Assembly (NCBI RefSeq): GCF_028401955.1
Contig: NZ_JAQOTJ010000011.1
Location: forward strand, 1-64,000
Length of the DNA: 64,000 bases
Source of the DNA: Bacillus sp. BP-3
Lineage (GTDB): Bacteria; Bacillota; Bacilli; Bacillales; Bacillaceae_G
Direction: 5' to 3'
The translations under genes and the position numbers were made by a program. Position 1 is the first letter of the stretch, and the number at the start of each line of letters is the position of its first letter. Shown here one piece after another: positions 35,465 through 43,413 of this stretch. The notes under the pieces are model-generated. The model saw only the letters and a program-made list of their open reading frames with translations. It had not been told where the DNA came from and did not search any database.

Positions 35465-36010
35465 GTGGATATAACTATTAAAAAATTTACAAAGGAAGAT
35501 CTGAATTATTCTTTTACCATCGATGATCAGTTCGAAGTGGATTCGATTCTTCTCTTAATGGCAACTGAGCATTCCATCCAGTATAGTGTGAGGGAAGTCT
35601 TTCCTTATGAGAAAAAGTATTCAGAGAATCAAGATGATCTACTTGACTTGCAAAAATATATCAATCATCCAGATCAAGCGATTTTTTTAGCGATTGATGG
35701 AGGTGATATTGTCGGCATGGTCTTAGTTAGACGAAACTGGAATAAGTTTGCTTACGTCGAAGACATCAAAGTAGATCGAAAAAATCGGCGTCATGGAATC
35801 GGTCGCCTTCTCATGGATGAGGTCAAAAATTGGTCTCAAGATAACGATTTGGCTGGTATTATGTTAGAGACGCAAAATAATAATGTAAGTGCATGTAAGT
35901 TTTATGAACGGTATGGTTTCATTATTGGTGGCTTTGACAAATTTGTCTACAAAGGCATCAATCACCTAACTGAAGAAGTGGCGATATATTGGTATTTAAT
36001 ATTTGAATAG
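35465..36010 (+). CDS. satA: Streptothricin N-acetyltransferase
   Basis: 181-residue GNAT enzyme very like Bacillus SatA, which acetylates streptothricin (nourseothricin) on beta-lysine and so gives resistance. The acetyl-CoA region reads VEDIKVDRKNRRHGIGRLLM, and the end MLETQNNNVSACKFYERYGF IIGGFDKFVY is typical. The start is GTG at 35465 with GGGAGG six bases upstream. That site is in a hairpin downstream of a leader ORF, so expression may be induced by a ribosome-stalling drug. Confidence 0.85.
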   Translation: MDITIKKFTKEDLNYSFTIDDQFEVDSILLLMATEHSIQYSVREVFPYEKKYSENQDDLLDLQKYINHPDQAIFLAIDGGDIVGMVLVRRNWNKFAYVEDIKVDRKNRRHGIGRLLMDEVKNWSQDNDLAGIMLETQNNNVSACKFYERYGFIIGGFDKFVYKGINHLTEEVAIYWYLIFE

Positions 36011-36120
36011 CCCTTAGCAATAGCGTCGTTACATTTATAATAGTCAATGGGTACGATTGTAGAAAGAGTGTAGCTGGAAAATGATTAAATTTTTTTATAA
36101 AAGTTCAACTTAAACCTGCC

Positions 36121-36170
36121 TAAAGGGAATCCATTTTAATCAATCTTTTTTTAAAAATGGATTCTTTCTA
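36121..36170 (-). repeat. Hairpin with conserved AAAGATTGAT loop, copy 3
   Basis: On the minus strand AGAATCCATTTTT pairs with AAAATGGATTC around AAAAAAAGATTGATT. Stem close to copy 1. It can terminate satA. A TAAAGTTTGATTAAAAA motif (minus strand) lies at about 36200. Confidence 0.6.
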
Positions 36171-36271
36171 TTTGGAGCCATATATGTGTTTAAAAGGTAT
36201 TTTTAATCAAACTTTATTTTAAACTTACATTTAGAACTAAATCTTTAACTAGTTATTTTAAAAGTAAACTT

Positions 36272-36568
36272 TTGCATATTAGTTTACTTTCAAATTGCCT
36301 AAATCATTGGGTTCAAACCAAACTATCTAATATCATCAAAATTAACAACAAAAGTATACATTCAAAATACGAATCTGCTTCGGGACATATAATAAATTCA
36401 GATAAATACTTACCTAACGAATCAAAGTATAAAGGATGGAGTTTATGGTACATAATCCTTCCTAATAAATTAGACGATGGCCCAGAATCATTAGATTTTA
36501 TTAAGACTGCTTTAAAGTTTAAAGATATAAACGGAACTATTATAAAATATGGCTCAGTTAACGTTTAA
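36272..36568 (+). other. Possible gene fragment, 98 codons
   Basis: The frame reads TTG HISLL..., then SDKYLPNESKYKGWSLWYII LPNKLDDGPESLDFIKTALK FKDINGTIIKYGSVNV. The last 60 residues look like real protein, but no ribosome site precedes it and the TTG lies within the palindrome AAAGTAAACT..AGTTTACTTT (36261-36290). Probably the 3' end of a lost gene. No family recognised. Confidence 0.35.
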
Positions 36569-36636
36569 TGTTGATTTTCATGTTAAGATTGAAGTATGTA
36601 ACAACATGTCGTTACAAAAAGAACGGAGGAGATACG

Positions 36637-37146
36637 GTGAAAATGCATCTTCAAGAAAGTTTATATGTTCAGTTGAAAAATGCAATTCGTTGTCATTATA
36701 ATGAACTTACATCTAGGTGTGGCAATGACACAATATATGGATACTCCCTAATGACGGATGACTGTTTCAGTAGCATTGGACCAGTGGCTAATAAAGAAAG
36801 ACTGATTAAGGTGAATAAATCAGACCCTTTATACAACTATTATAGATATGGGGCTGTTGAGTGGAGTGAGTGGGACGATTTCGGAATGTTTGATGAAGTG
36901 AATAAAACTATTAAAAGATACCATGAAACCGTCGAAGAAGACTTTGATTCGCTAATAGATACATTGCTGAATGAATTATTAAAAGTGTTAATGGAACTTG
37001 AGTCAGAAGGATTGTTTGGTGACAGAAACGATAACCGATTTATTGACATTTGTGTAACTGATTCATCAAACGAAATCATGCTTAAATCAGCTAGACTGCT
37101 TAATACATTAAAGGTATATGAAGAATACGCTTCAGAATTTGAATAA
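36637..37146 (+). CDS. DUF4303-like protein
   Basis: 169 residues, starting GTG with CGGAGGAGATAC upstream; an open frame exists further up to 36568 but has no site. The sequence IYGYSLMTDDCFSSIGPVAN, YYRYGAVEWSEWDDFGMFDE and VEEDFDSLIDTLLNELLKVL fits DUF4303, a family often found as immunity or orphan proteins near polymorphic toxins. No toxin gene is adjacent. Followed by a short terminator (37158-37190). Confidence 0.7.
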   Translation: MKMHLQESLYVQLKNAIRCHYNELTSRCGNDTIYGYSLMTDDCFSSIGPVANKERLIKVNKSDPLYNYYRYGAVEWSEWDDFGMFDEVNKTIKRYHETVEEDFDSLIDTLLNELLKVLMELESEGLFGDRNDNRFIDICVTDSSNEIMLKSARLLNTLKVYEEYASEFE

Positions 37147-37602
37147 GAATGAATATAAGTAAAACTGCTCTTTATAAGAAGCGGTTTTTTTTTGAAAGTC
37201 AACAATTAATATTAACAGAGCCTAAAATATAAAAACTGATCATCTAAAAACAACTTCTGATAACGAATTTTATGTAGAGGAGCTGTCCATATAGGACTGA
37301 GCTATTTGAAAGAAGAAGATTATTATAAAAATTTATTAAAAAGATTGAGGTATGTTCGGAAGCTATTAGTTTTATGTACTATAATCCTTAACAACATGAA
37401 TTATTTTTACAGTTTTTCATACTTCTATTTCATAAATGCAAACCTATTCTAGTTTTTTAGCTCTTATTCAACATAGTAGTCCAATACATAAAAATCGGGC
37501 ACAATTCTTGCTACAGAATTGTGCCCGATAGTTGAAAAATAAAATTAAAACTTTTCCCTACTGATCCATCCTCAAATTCAAATTTAGCTGTCTTTGCAAA
37601 AT
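37147..37602. other. Intergenic region with two terminators
   Basis: AAACTGCT..AAGCGGTTTTTTTTT at 37158-37190 ends the DUF4303 gene. GGGCACAATTC/GAATTGTGCCC at 37497-37529 ends the leftward DUF4256 gene. Nothing gene-like between them. Confidence 0.65.
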
Positions 37603-38184
<582 letters not shown>

Positions 38185-38339
38185 GTTAGTTTCTCCCTTA
38201 TTATTTATAGACATAATATTTTTTTGTGAGGATTAGTTATTTTCTTATTTTAATCTTGTCTTTTTATTTATTGCAAATTGAGAAAAGCGACAACCGTTTT
38301 AGGGGTAATCACAGGGTTGTTGCTCTGAAGTGCACCCCA

Positions 38340-38395
38340 ATTGTTTAACTGGAGGACTTTCGTGTCCACATAATTCTCGTTATTGGAAGTTAAAC
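38340..38395. repeat. Cassette-like 3' flank, copy A
   Basis: TTGTTTAACTGGAGGACTTT followed by cgtgtccacataattctcgttattggaag is about 85-90 percent identical by eye to 52339-52391. Each copy lies just past the stop codon of a leftward gene. A hairpin GCGACAACC/GGTTGTTGC (38285-38326) lies beside this copy. Confidence 0.65.
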
Positions 38396-38431
38396 ACAAT
38401 AACGAATTTTTATTTGTACAGTGAAGAACAG

Positions 38432-39016
38432 TTATATATTTAGTTTTTCAATCCATGAAGAAGTAGGAAATTGTTCTTTTAAAGCTGAAGACAACCATAG
38501 TTTTTGCTCTTTATCCATAAACGGTAAGTATGACTTAAAATCTTCTTCGTCCTTTATTCGGCCTTCTTTTGCTTTAAATAATAATTGCCATTCTGGTGCT
38601 ACAAATTTCCTACCTAAAATATCTTCTCGAACAAATTGGTTACAGTTCATCCATATACTTGGGTTTTTGCGAAACAAAATCTTATCTTCGTTTCGATCGG
38701 TTAATAGAATCTCAATAAAATCTTGACCTTTATGCAAGTGTAATCCATATCTTGGAAGAATTAAATCGTTTATAGTTAAACATGGTTCCAACCTTCCTTC
38801 TCCAGGAATGGCAACGTAAATATCCCAATCATTGAAATAGTTAAGAACTTCTTGGGCATGTTCTCTAAAAATACAAATATCTATGTCTTCGTGTTCTCTT
38901 GTAATTTTCCCCATTCCTAAATCAATGGACCATCCACCAGCAATAAACCAAGGATATTTAAAACTGCTCATTGTTTGAACAATGAAATCTAATTGAACGG
39001 ATTGAATAGCTTTCAT
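38432..39016 (-). CDS. Nucleotidyltransferase, lincosamide-type (LinA/LnuA-like)
   Basis: 194 residues. The core FIAGGWSIDLGMGKITREHE DIDICIFRE carries the GGW..D and HxDxD nucleotidyltransferase motifs used by LnuA-type lincosamide adenylyltransferases and related aminoglycoside enzymes. The C-terminal APEWQLLFKAKEGRIKDEED FKSYLPFM is the family's substrate part. It may modify an antibiotic, but a housekeeping substrate is possible. Start at 39016 has GGGAGAGGAATTTTA. It shares both flanks with the 5'-nucleotidase gene at 52.4 kb. Confidence 0.8.
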   Translation of the reverse strand: MKAIQSVQLDFIVQTMSSFKYPWFIAGGWSIDLGMGKITREHEDIDICIFREHAQEVLNYFNDWDIYVAIPGEGRLEPCLTINDLILPRYGLHLHKGQDFIEILLTDRNEDKILFRKNPSIWMNCNQFVREDILGRKFVAPEWQLLFKAKEGRIKDEEDFKSYLPFMDKEQKLWLSSALKEQFPTSSWIEKLNI

Positions 39017-39090
39017 TAAAATTCCTCTCCCTATGTAAGACATCTTATTGCTCTATCATACCAAAATATTATGCATGCTATATTCGTGTA

Positions 39091-39380
39091 AGGTTAACAT
39101 AACGTCTCATTATCAGTAGCAAGGAAAAATCCGGCCCCTTACTCTCACAAGGAATCCACCTTTTTTTCTTGCTATCAATCTATGCAATTTTTTATACATT
39201 TCTATTGTGTGGCGCCTTCCAGCCTCCCCATAGTTCCCGATGTCTCCCAATTTTTCGCATAAAATCTTACATGTTTTTAACGTTATTAAAAATACTTACT
39301 TTTATTTCAAAACTGCTTAGCGTGTTTTTTTCTAAAATGCTGGCGATAACTCTTCCACTCGCAAGATTCTGGAATAAATA
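39091..39380. repeat. Cassette-like 5' flank, copy A
   Basis: Begins GGTTAACATAACGTCTCATT about 75 bases upstream of the nucleotidyltransferase start, and continues with CTATGCAATTTTTTATACAT, CATAAAATCTTACATG, and GCTTAGCGTG..AAAATGCTGGCGATA. The same blocks in the same order lie at 53036-53270. The rest of the gap to 39889 has only a terminator; a short open frame here is not convincing. Confidence 0.6.
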
Positions 39381-39621
39381 TAATTCTAACAAAACCATGT
39401 TCATAACTTAAAAGTTATGATTCCATTTTTAAGGTGTTGTATTATCAATAGATAAGTAGGTGTCATAACTTAGTATCTAAAGTTAGTCCAAATAAGGGGG
39501 AATTTTTATTAAATATGGTTGTGTATGAGTCAGTACATTACATCAAGATCTTAAATTTTAATCAGAGTGTTTTTGCCCACCCCTTTGGGAAAGCAAGACT
39601 AAAATGAAAAATGAATAGAAA

Positions 39622-39671
39622 AACTAAGGCTCTTACTTCGTGGATATGATCACAAAGTAAGAGCCTTAGTT
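39622..39671. terminator. Long terminator hairpin
   Basis: AACTAAGGCTCTTACTT pairs perfectly with AAGTAAGAGCCTTAGTT around a 16-base loop. Confidence 0.8.
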
Positions 39672-39889
39672 CCTTATTGTTAAGTGACAAAAAAGTTGTT
39701 TAGGATACAAAAATAGATATACAAAAACGTCATCCTTTCGTGTATGTGGTTAACAAAAGAATAGCGCTTATTTACATATAAGCAATAGCCTAAATTGCTA
39801 CCTGAATAATAAAGACAAAACATTTGTAAATTCTTGTACATTTTTTATTTAGTTCCAAAATCTTTTGTAAATTAACCACAATAAAATTT

Positions 39890-40615
39890 TCACTTCACAT
39901 AGTTCATATTAGATGGTTTAAGAAATTTTTTAGCTTGCAGTTTCTGTAGTAATTTCCATCCCATAAACCCAACTAGGAGACCAACCAAATGAAAAATAAT
40001 ACTAGTAGTGCCAAAAGTACCTACTAACATGACAATATACAACAACTCAATGCCTAAAGTTAATTTAACAAAGAGCATAAAAGCGGTCTTAGAGGAACGG
40101 AACCTATGAAATAGAATAGGAATCAAAAATCCCAATGGAATCAATAAAATAACAGGTTTAACTGCATGAGCTATCCAAAAGCCAGGGATGTTATACAGAA
40201 AAAGAGTATAGAAAGGTGTAATATCAATAAAAGTGCGAAGCAACCACATCACATCATGATTTCTTGAAAAGTGCTCAATAATCCCAAGAAACCACTCACG
40301 CCCAGCGCTATTTCCTAAGTACTCATACCAAATGAAAAATAATAGGTAAGGAACAAATAAAGACCATGCAAAACGCTTTATGAACTTTTCATATGGAAAA
40401 ATAGATTTTTGAAGTTCCCCACCAATAGAATTTGGTTCTCCAAAATGTTGTATAGCTAATTGTTTTGCTTGTTTTACAGGCATCCCTTTTTTAACATATT
40501 CCTCTTTTAAACTATTGAGGTGATCGAGCAATTCTAAAGTTAATTCTTCACGGGCCGACTTATCTAGATTAGTCTTTTTTACAATACATTCTATGTAATT
40601 TTCAAAATCTTTCAT
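39890..40615 (-). CDS. Permease-prefix-domain membrane protein
   Basis: 241 residues. Residues 1-75 form a cytoplasmic helical domain (ELTLELLDHLNSLKEEYVKK GMPVKQAKQLAIQHFGEPNS) like the permease prefix domain/DUF1700 that typically follows PadR regulators. The rest has about five membrane helices. The start codon overlaps the PadR stop (ATGA), so it is translationally coupled and is very likely the regulated target. Function unknown; such pairs respond to envelope stress in several Bacillus. Confidence 0.8.
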   Translation of the reverse strand: MKDFENYIECIVKKTNLDKSAREELTLELLDHLNSLKEEYVKKGMPVKQAKQLAIQHFGEPNSIGGELQKSIFPYEKFIKRFAWSLFVPYLLFFIWYEYLGNSAGREWFLGIIEHFSRNHDVMWLLRTFIDITPFYTLFLYNIPGFWIAHAVKPVILLIPLGFLIPILFHRFRSSKTAFMLFVKLTLGIELLYIVMLVGTFGTTSIIFHLVGLLVGFMGWKLLQKLQAKKFLKPSNMNYVK

Positions 40616-40941
40616 GCGAATTCTCCTTTCCTGCAAGCTTGAATAAGTGCAGTGATTTGCTCCCAATAATTCAGTTTCTTCTCTAGTTCTTTCTTTCCAG
40701 TTATAGTAATACGGTAAAACTTTCTTTTTTGTCCTGTCTCTGATTCTCGCCAGTAAGATTCGATCAACTTCTTTTGTTCCATTCGTTTGAGTGCTGGATA
40801 TAGTGTACCCTGACTCATATGATAAACGTCGTTACTTTGTTCTTTAAGTTTTTGAATAATTTCATAACCGTAAGTATCATGGTGAGAAATTATAGAGAGC
40901 ACAAGTATATCAATACTCCCTTTCATCATCTCTTTATCCAT
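40612..40941 (-). CDS. PadR-family transcriptional regulator
   Basis: 109 residues. Winged helix typical of short PadR regulators: MKGSIDILVLSIISHHDTYG YEIIQKLKE, then MSQGTLYPALKRMEQKKLIE SYW and YRITITGKKELEK, with a short C-terminal dimer helix. The third possible ATG (40941) is chosen because GGGAGGTGGAAAA precedes it. It should repress its own operon via the palindrome at 40969. Confidence 0.9.
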   Translation of the reverse strand: MDKEMMKGSIDILVLSIISHHDTYGYEIIQKLKEQSNDVYHMSQGTLYPALKRMEQKKLIESYWRESETGQKRKFYRITITGKKELEKKLNYWEQITALIQACRKGEFA

Positions 40942-40968
40942 TTTTCCACCTCCCTCCATACATCGTAA

Positions 40969-40984
40969 CACGACATATGTCGTG
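40969..40984. promoter_or_regulatory. Perfect 16-base palindrome before padR
   Basis: CACGACATATGTCGTG lies 28 bases upstream of the padR start. It overlaps an ATGT..ACAT spacing (ATGTCGTGAAACAACAT) close to the known PadR operator form. Likely autoregulatory operator. Confidence 0.65.
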
Positions 40985-41074
40985 AAACAACATAAATATT
41001 TAAAAAGCATCTTTCCGTATGAAAGATGCTTTAGTAACTTAATTTCATAAAAGCTTTATTTTAATCGTTTTGGC

Positions 41075-41200
41075 TATATATATCCATCAAGCTAAAAAGA
41101 ACGAGTTACCCCAAAACAATAAAAACGAGTAAAATGCACAAAATTTCCGTTCTGAGGGTATTTTGTTTTGTTAGCTTGATAGCGATGTGGCGGTACCCCG
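41075..41200. repeat. bcr1-like palindromic repeat, copy 3
   Basis: CCATCAAGCTAAAAAGAACG at the left and TTAGCTTGATAGCGATGTGG CGGTACCCC at the right; inner CCCCAAAACA pairs with TTTTGTTTTG-like sequence. Ends about 70 bases before the DJ-1/PfpI stop. Confidence 0.7.
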
Positions 41201-41271
41201 TGTTTATAAAAAAATTGTTCACTTCTGTGGTCCTTATACCATTAAAGCACCCCTATGTTGAAGTTCCATGC

Positions 41272-41853
41272 CTAAAATCCCATAAGATCCTTTACATGTT
41301 TAGCGTTCGTTTTAGATGTTAGTTTTTCAAGTAATAAAAATGCAACATCAAAAGCTGTACCTGGATTTGAAGATGTAATAATATTTCCATCCTGAACAAT
41401 TAAATCGTTTTGTACTATTGCACCGAAATTTTTCAACTGCTCTTTTCGTTTACTCGTTGGATGACTGTATGTGGTGGCTTTTTTATCTGTAAGAATTCCG
41501 CTTTTACCAAGCGCTAATGATGCAACACAGATACTGGCAATAGGCTTCTGCTTAGCATAAAAATGTTGAATAACATTTAAGAATTCTCTACTGTATGCAT
41601 CTCGATAAAAACCAGCTTCTTCAAACCCTCCTGGAATAGCTAGTGCATCAAACTCATCTAATTGAATATCATCAACCGTTTTTTCGGGTATGACAGTGAA
41701 ATTCCAAGTACAGGTTAATTTATTCCGAAGACCAACTGTTACGACCTCGGTTGATCCATCTCCCTCCCATCTATTCCAACCTAGTACATCTGTAAATACA
41801 CTAGCTTCTACTGCTTCAAATCCATCAGCTAATAATAATAAAATCTTTTTCAT
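41272..41853 (-). CDS. DJ-1/PfpI-family protein
   Basis: 193 residues: LLLLADGFEAVEASVFTDVL near the start, FDALAIPGGFEEAGFY, and the nucleophile Cys in SICVASLALGKSG near 110, as in DJ-1/PfpI glutamine amidotransferase-like proteins. Members are chaperones, glyoxalases or proteases; this one is of the YajL/ThiJ kind, probably involved in carbonyl stress, by inference. The gene is divergent from an Lrp-type regulator 140 bases away, which probably controls it. Confidence 0.85.
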   Translation of the reverse strand: MKKILLLLADGFEAVEASVFTDVLGWNRWEGDGSTEVVTVGLRNKLTCTWNFTVIPEKTVDDIQLDEFDALAIPGGFEEAGFYRDAYSREFLNVIQHFYAKQKPIASICVASLALGKSGILTDKKATTYSHPTSKRKEQLKNFGAIVQNDLIVQDGNIITSSNPGTAFDVAFLLLEKLTSKTNAKHVKDLMGF

Positions 41854-41995
41854 ATCGCAAATCGCCTCCCCATATCTTCATTTTATACAAATATAGAAGT
41901 CTAACAAATGACTTTAATAAGGAAATTTGATTATTTAGCTTTATTATATTAAGAATTTGGGGTATTCTATTTTATAAAAAAAGGTTGGATGATTT

Positions 41996-42433
41996 ATGGA
42001 TCAAATTGATGAAAAAATCGTGGGATTATTACAGTCAAATGCAAAAATTTCAATGAAGGATTTAGCAGAAGCCGTTCACTTATCTTCTCCGTCAGTAACT
42101 GAGCGAGTACGGAAGTTAGAGGAGCAACAAATTATTAAAGGTTACCATGCACATGTTTCTCTAAAAAAAATGAACCGTCCAATTTCTGCACTTATATTGT
42201 TTAAATCAAAGGATTGTAAATCATTAGCTAACTTTTGTTATAATCATCCAGATGTACTTGAGTGTTACAGAGTAGCAGGGGAAATTAGCTATATTGTCAA
42301 ATTAGCAACGTATTCTGTAGAAAGTTTAGAACAATTTATTGATGATTCAATGCAATATGGTACGCCATCAACGAATATCGTGTTATCTTCTTATGAAAAA
42401 AGAATAATTGCTCCCTTTATTAGTGAAGAATAA
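41996..42433 (+). CDS. Lrp/AsnC-family regulator
   Basis: 145 residues. The N-terminal HTH (IVGLLQSNAKISMKDLAEAV HLSSPSVTERVRKLEEQQII) and a C-terminal RAM ligand-binding domain (ECYRVAGEISYIVKLATYSV) are complete. Such regulators sense amino acids or small metabolites. Divergent from the DJ-1/PfpI gene. Site GGTTGGATGATTT is weak. Confidence 0.9.
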   Translation: MDQIDEKIVGLLQSNAKISMKDLAEAVHLSSPSVTERVRKLEEQQIIKGYHAHVSLKKMNRPISALILFKSKDCKSLANFCYNHPDVLECYRVAGEISYIVKLATYSVESLEQFIDDSMQYGTPSTNIVLSSYEKRIIAPFISEE

Positions 42434-42534
42434 AAATACTGGCATCATTAATTAACTATTGCTTACTCAATAATCCTCAATTCTTTAAAAATAGCCCTGA
42501 TTTTTCTGACTTGTATAAAAAAATCAGAGTCTCT

Positions 42535-42601
42535 AATCGTTTTTATCGTTTTAGAGTAACCCATCTTTATTAGCTTGATGGCAATGGTGTGCTATCCCTT
42601 T
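42535..42601. repeat. bcr1-like repeat fragment, copy 4
   Basis: Only the right end, TTAGCTTGATGGCAATGGTG TGCTATCCC, with partial inner part ATCGTTTTAGAGTAACCC. It lies in the promoter region of the next small gene, whose extended -10 TTGGTATAAT follows at once. Confidence 0.55.
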
Positions 42602-42660
42602 ACCTATAAATATTCTAATTTGGTATAATGTTTCTATCAACTATGATAAGAGGTGCAACC

Positions 42661-42846
42661 ATGGATAAAAAAGAGATTGCAAAAGATTTAACTATTGCTT
42701 ATTTACAAAACAAACCTAATTTAGTTAAATCTGTTGATGATGCAATACTTATATATGAAAAGATGTATGACGCCATAAATAGATCATCATCAGTTGTAAA
42801 CTACACACAAATAACACCTGAAGATTTCATTAGAAATAACAAGTAA
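42661..42846 (+). CDS. Small conserved-type protein, 61 residues
   Basis: MDKKEIAKDLTIAYLQNKPN, then KSVDDAILIYEKMYDAINRS, ending TPEDFIRNNK. All-helical, soluble. The ATG at 42661 has AAGAGGTGCAACC, and TGG-TATAAT at about 42622 is an extended -10. No family name recognised; looks like a typical B. cereus group small protein. A 270-base inverted-repeat element starts 38 bases after its stop. Confidence 0.65.
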   Translation: MDKKEIAKDLTIAYLQNKPNLVKSVDDAILIYEKMYDAINRSSSVVNYTQITPEDFIRNNK

Positions 42847-42883
42847 TTCCTGTAAGAGTCGAGATTGCCACTTCGGCTCTTAT

Positions 42884-43153
42884 GGCGTACCGCCAACATT
42901 TTAACGTTTTTATACGCTAAACAAAATTCGACATGAAAAAACGTTAATTTTACTATTCTAAGGGAATTATATAATCTCAAAAACGTAGGTATTTGAGACA
43001 AATAAATCCACCTTGAAATATTGTAAAAAGAGCTGTAAATCTGTCTCTAAACTCATCTCTAAATCAAAATCTCAATTCAAATTAGTACCAATGAGTTTTG
43101 AGAAATTCTTAGCGTATAAAAACGTTAAAATGTGCGTGCTACCCCCTAGAGAA
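42884..43153. repeat. Inverted-repeat element (about 270 bp), copy 1
   Basis: Left end GGCGTACCGCCAACATTTTA ACGTTTTTATACGCTAA; right end TTAGCGTATAAAAACGTTAA AATGTGCGTGCTACCCCC. The arms match over about 28 bases. Inside are TCTCAAAAACGTAGGTATTTGAGA and GATTTTGATTTAGAGATGAG (minus strand). A second, opposite copy is at 50395-50575 and half an end at 46857-46895. Confidence 0.7.
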
Positions 43154-43310
43154 AAAATTAGAACTAGAAACATCTAGAAGTCGAGTGTTTATAAACGAGT
43201 ATGAAGAACAAAAGAAGGAAAATGAAAAACTCTTATACAAATATTTAAAATTATTAAAGGCCCTTCATGTTCGAGGAATAGAGATTAATGAATTAATACA
43301 TAATGAATGA
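43146..43310 (+). pseudogene. 3' gene fragment cut by the inverted-repeat element
   Basis: An open frame leaves the element edge as LEKKLELETSRSRVFINEYE EQKKENEKLLYKYLKLLKAL HVRGIEINELIHNE and a stop at 43308. It is a coiled-coil C-terminus with no start codon or ribosome site. The 5' part is not seen on the other side of the element. Either the element inserted with a deletion or it carries the fragment. Confidence 0.55.
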
Positions 43311-43413
43311 AGAATCAAAAATCAAAAGCTACGTAAAGCAAATCCAAAATCAACTTTTATTGTATAATTTTGGATTCATTTTACATTTACGTAGTATGTA
43401 AGGTCTTTTCTTA

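Noticed and set aside
38340-39380. Cassette flanks as integron attC sites
   Set aside because: No integron integrase in the window and no R''/L'' box pattern of attC; kept only as an open cassette-like observation.
39169-39411. 80-codon hydrophobic open frame
   Set aside because: It lies in the cassette-like 5' flank, which is similar at 53 kb without keeping the frame.
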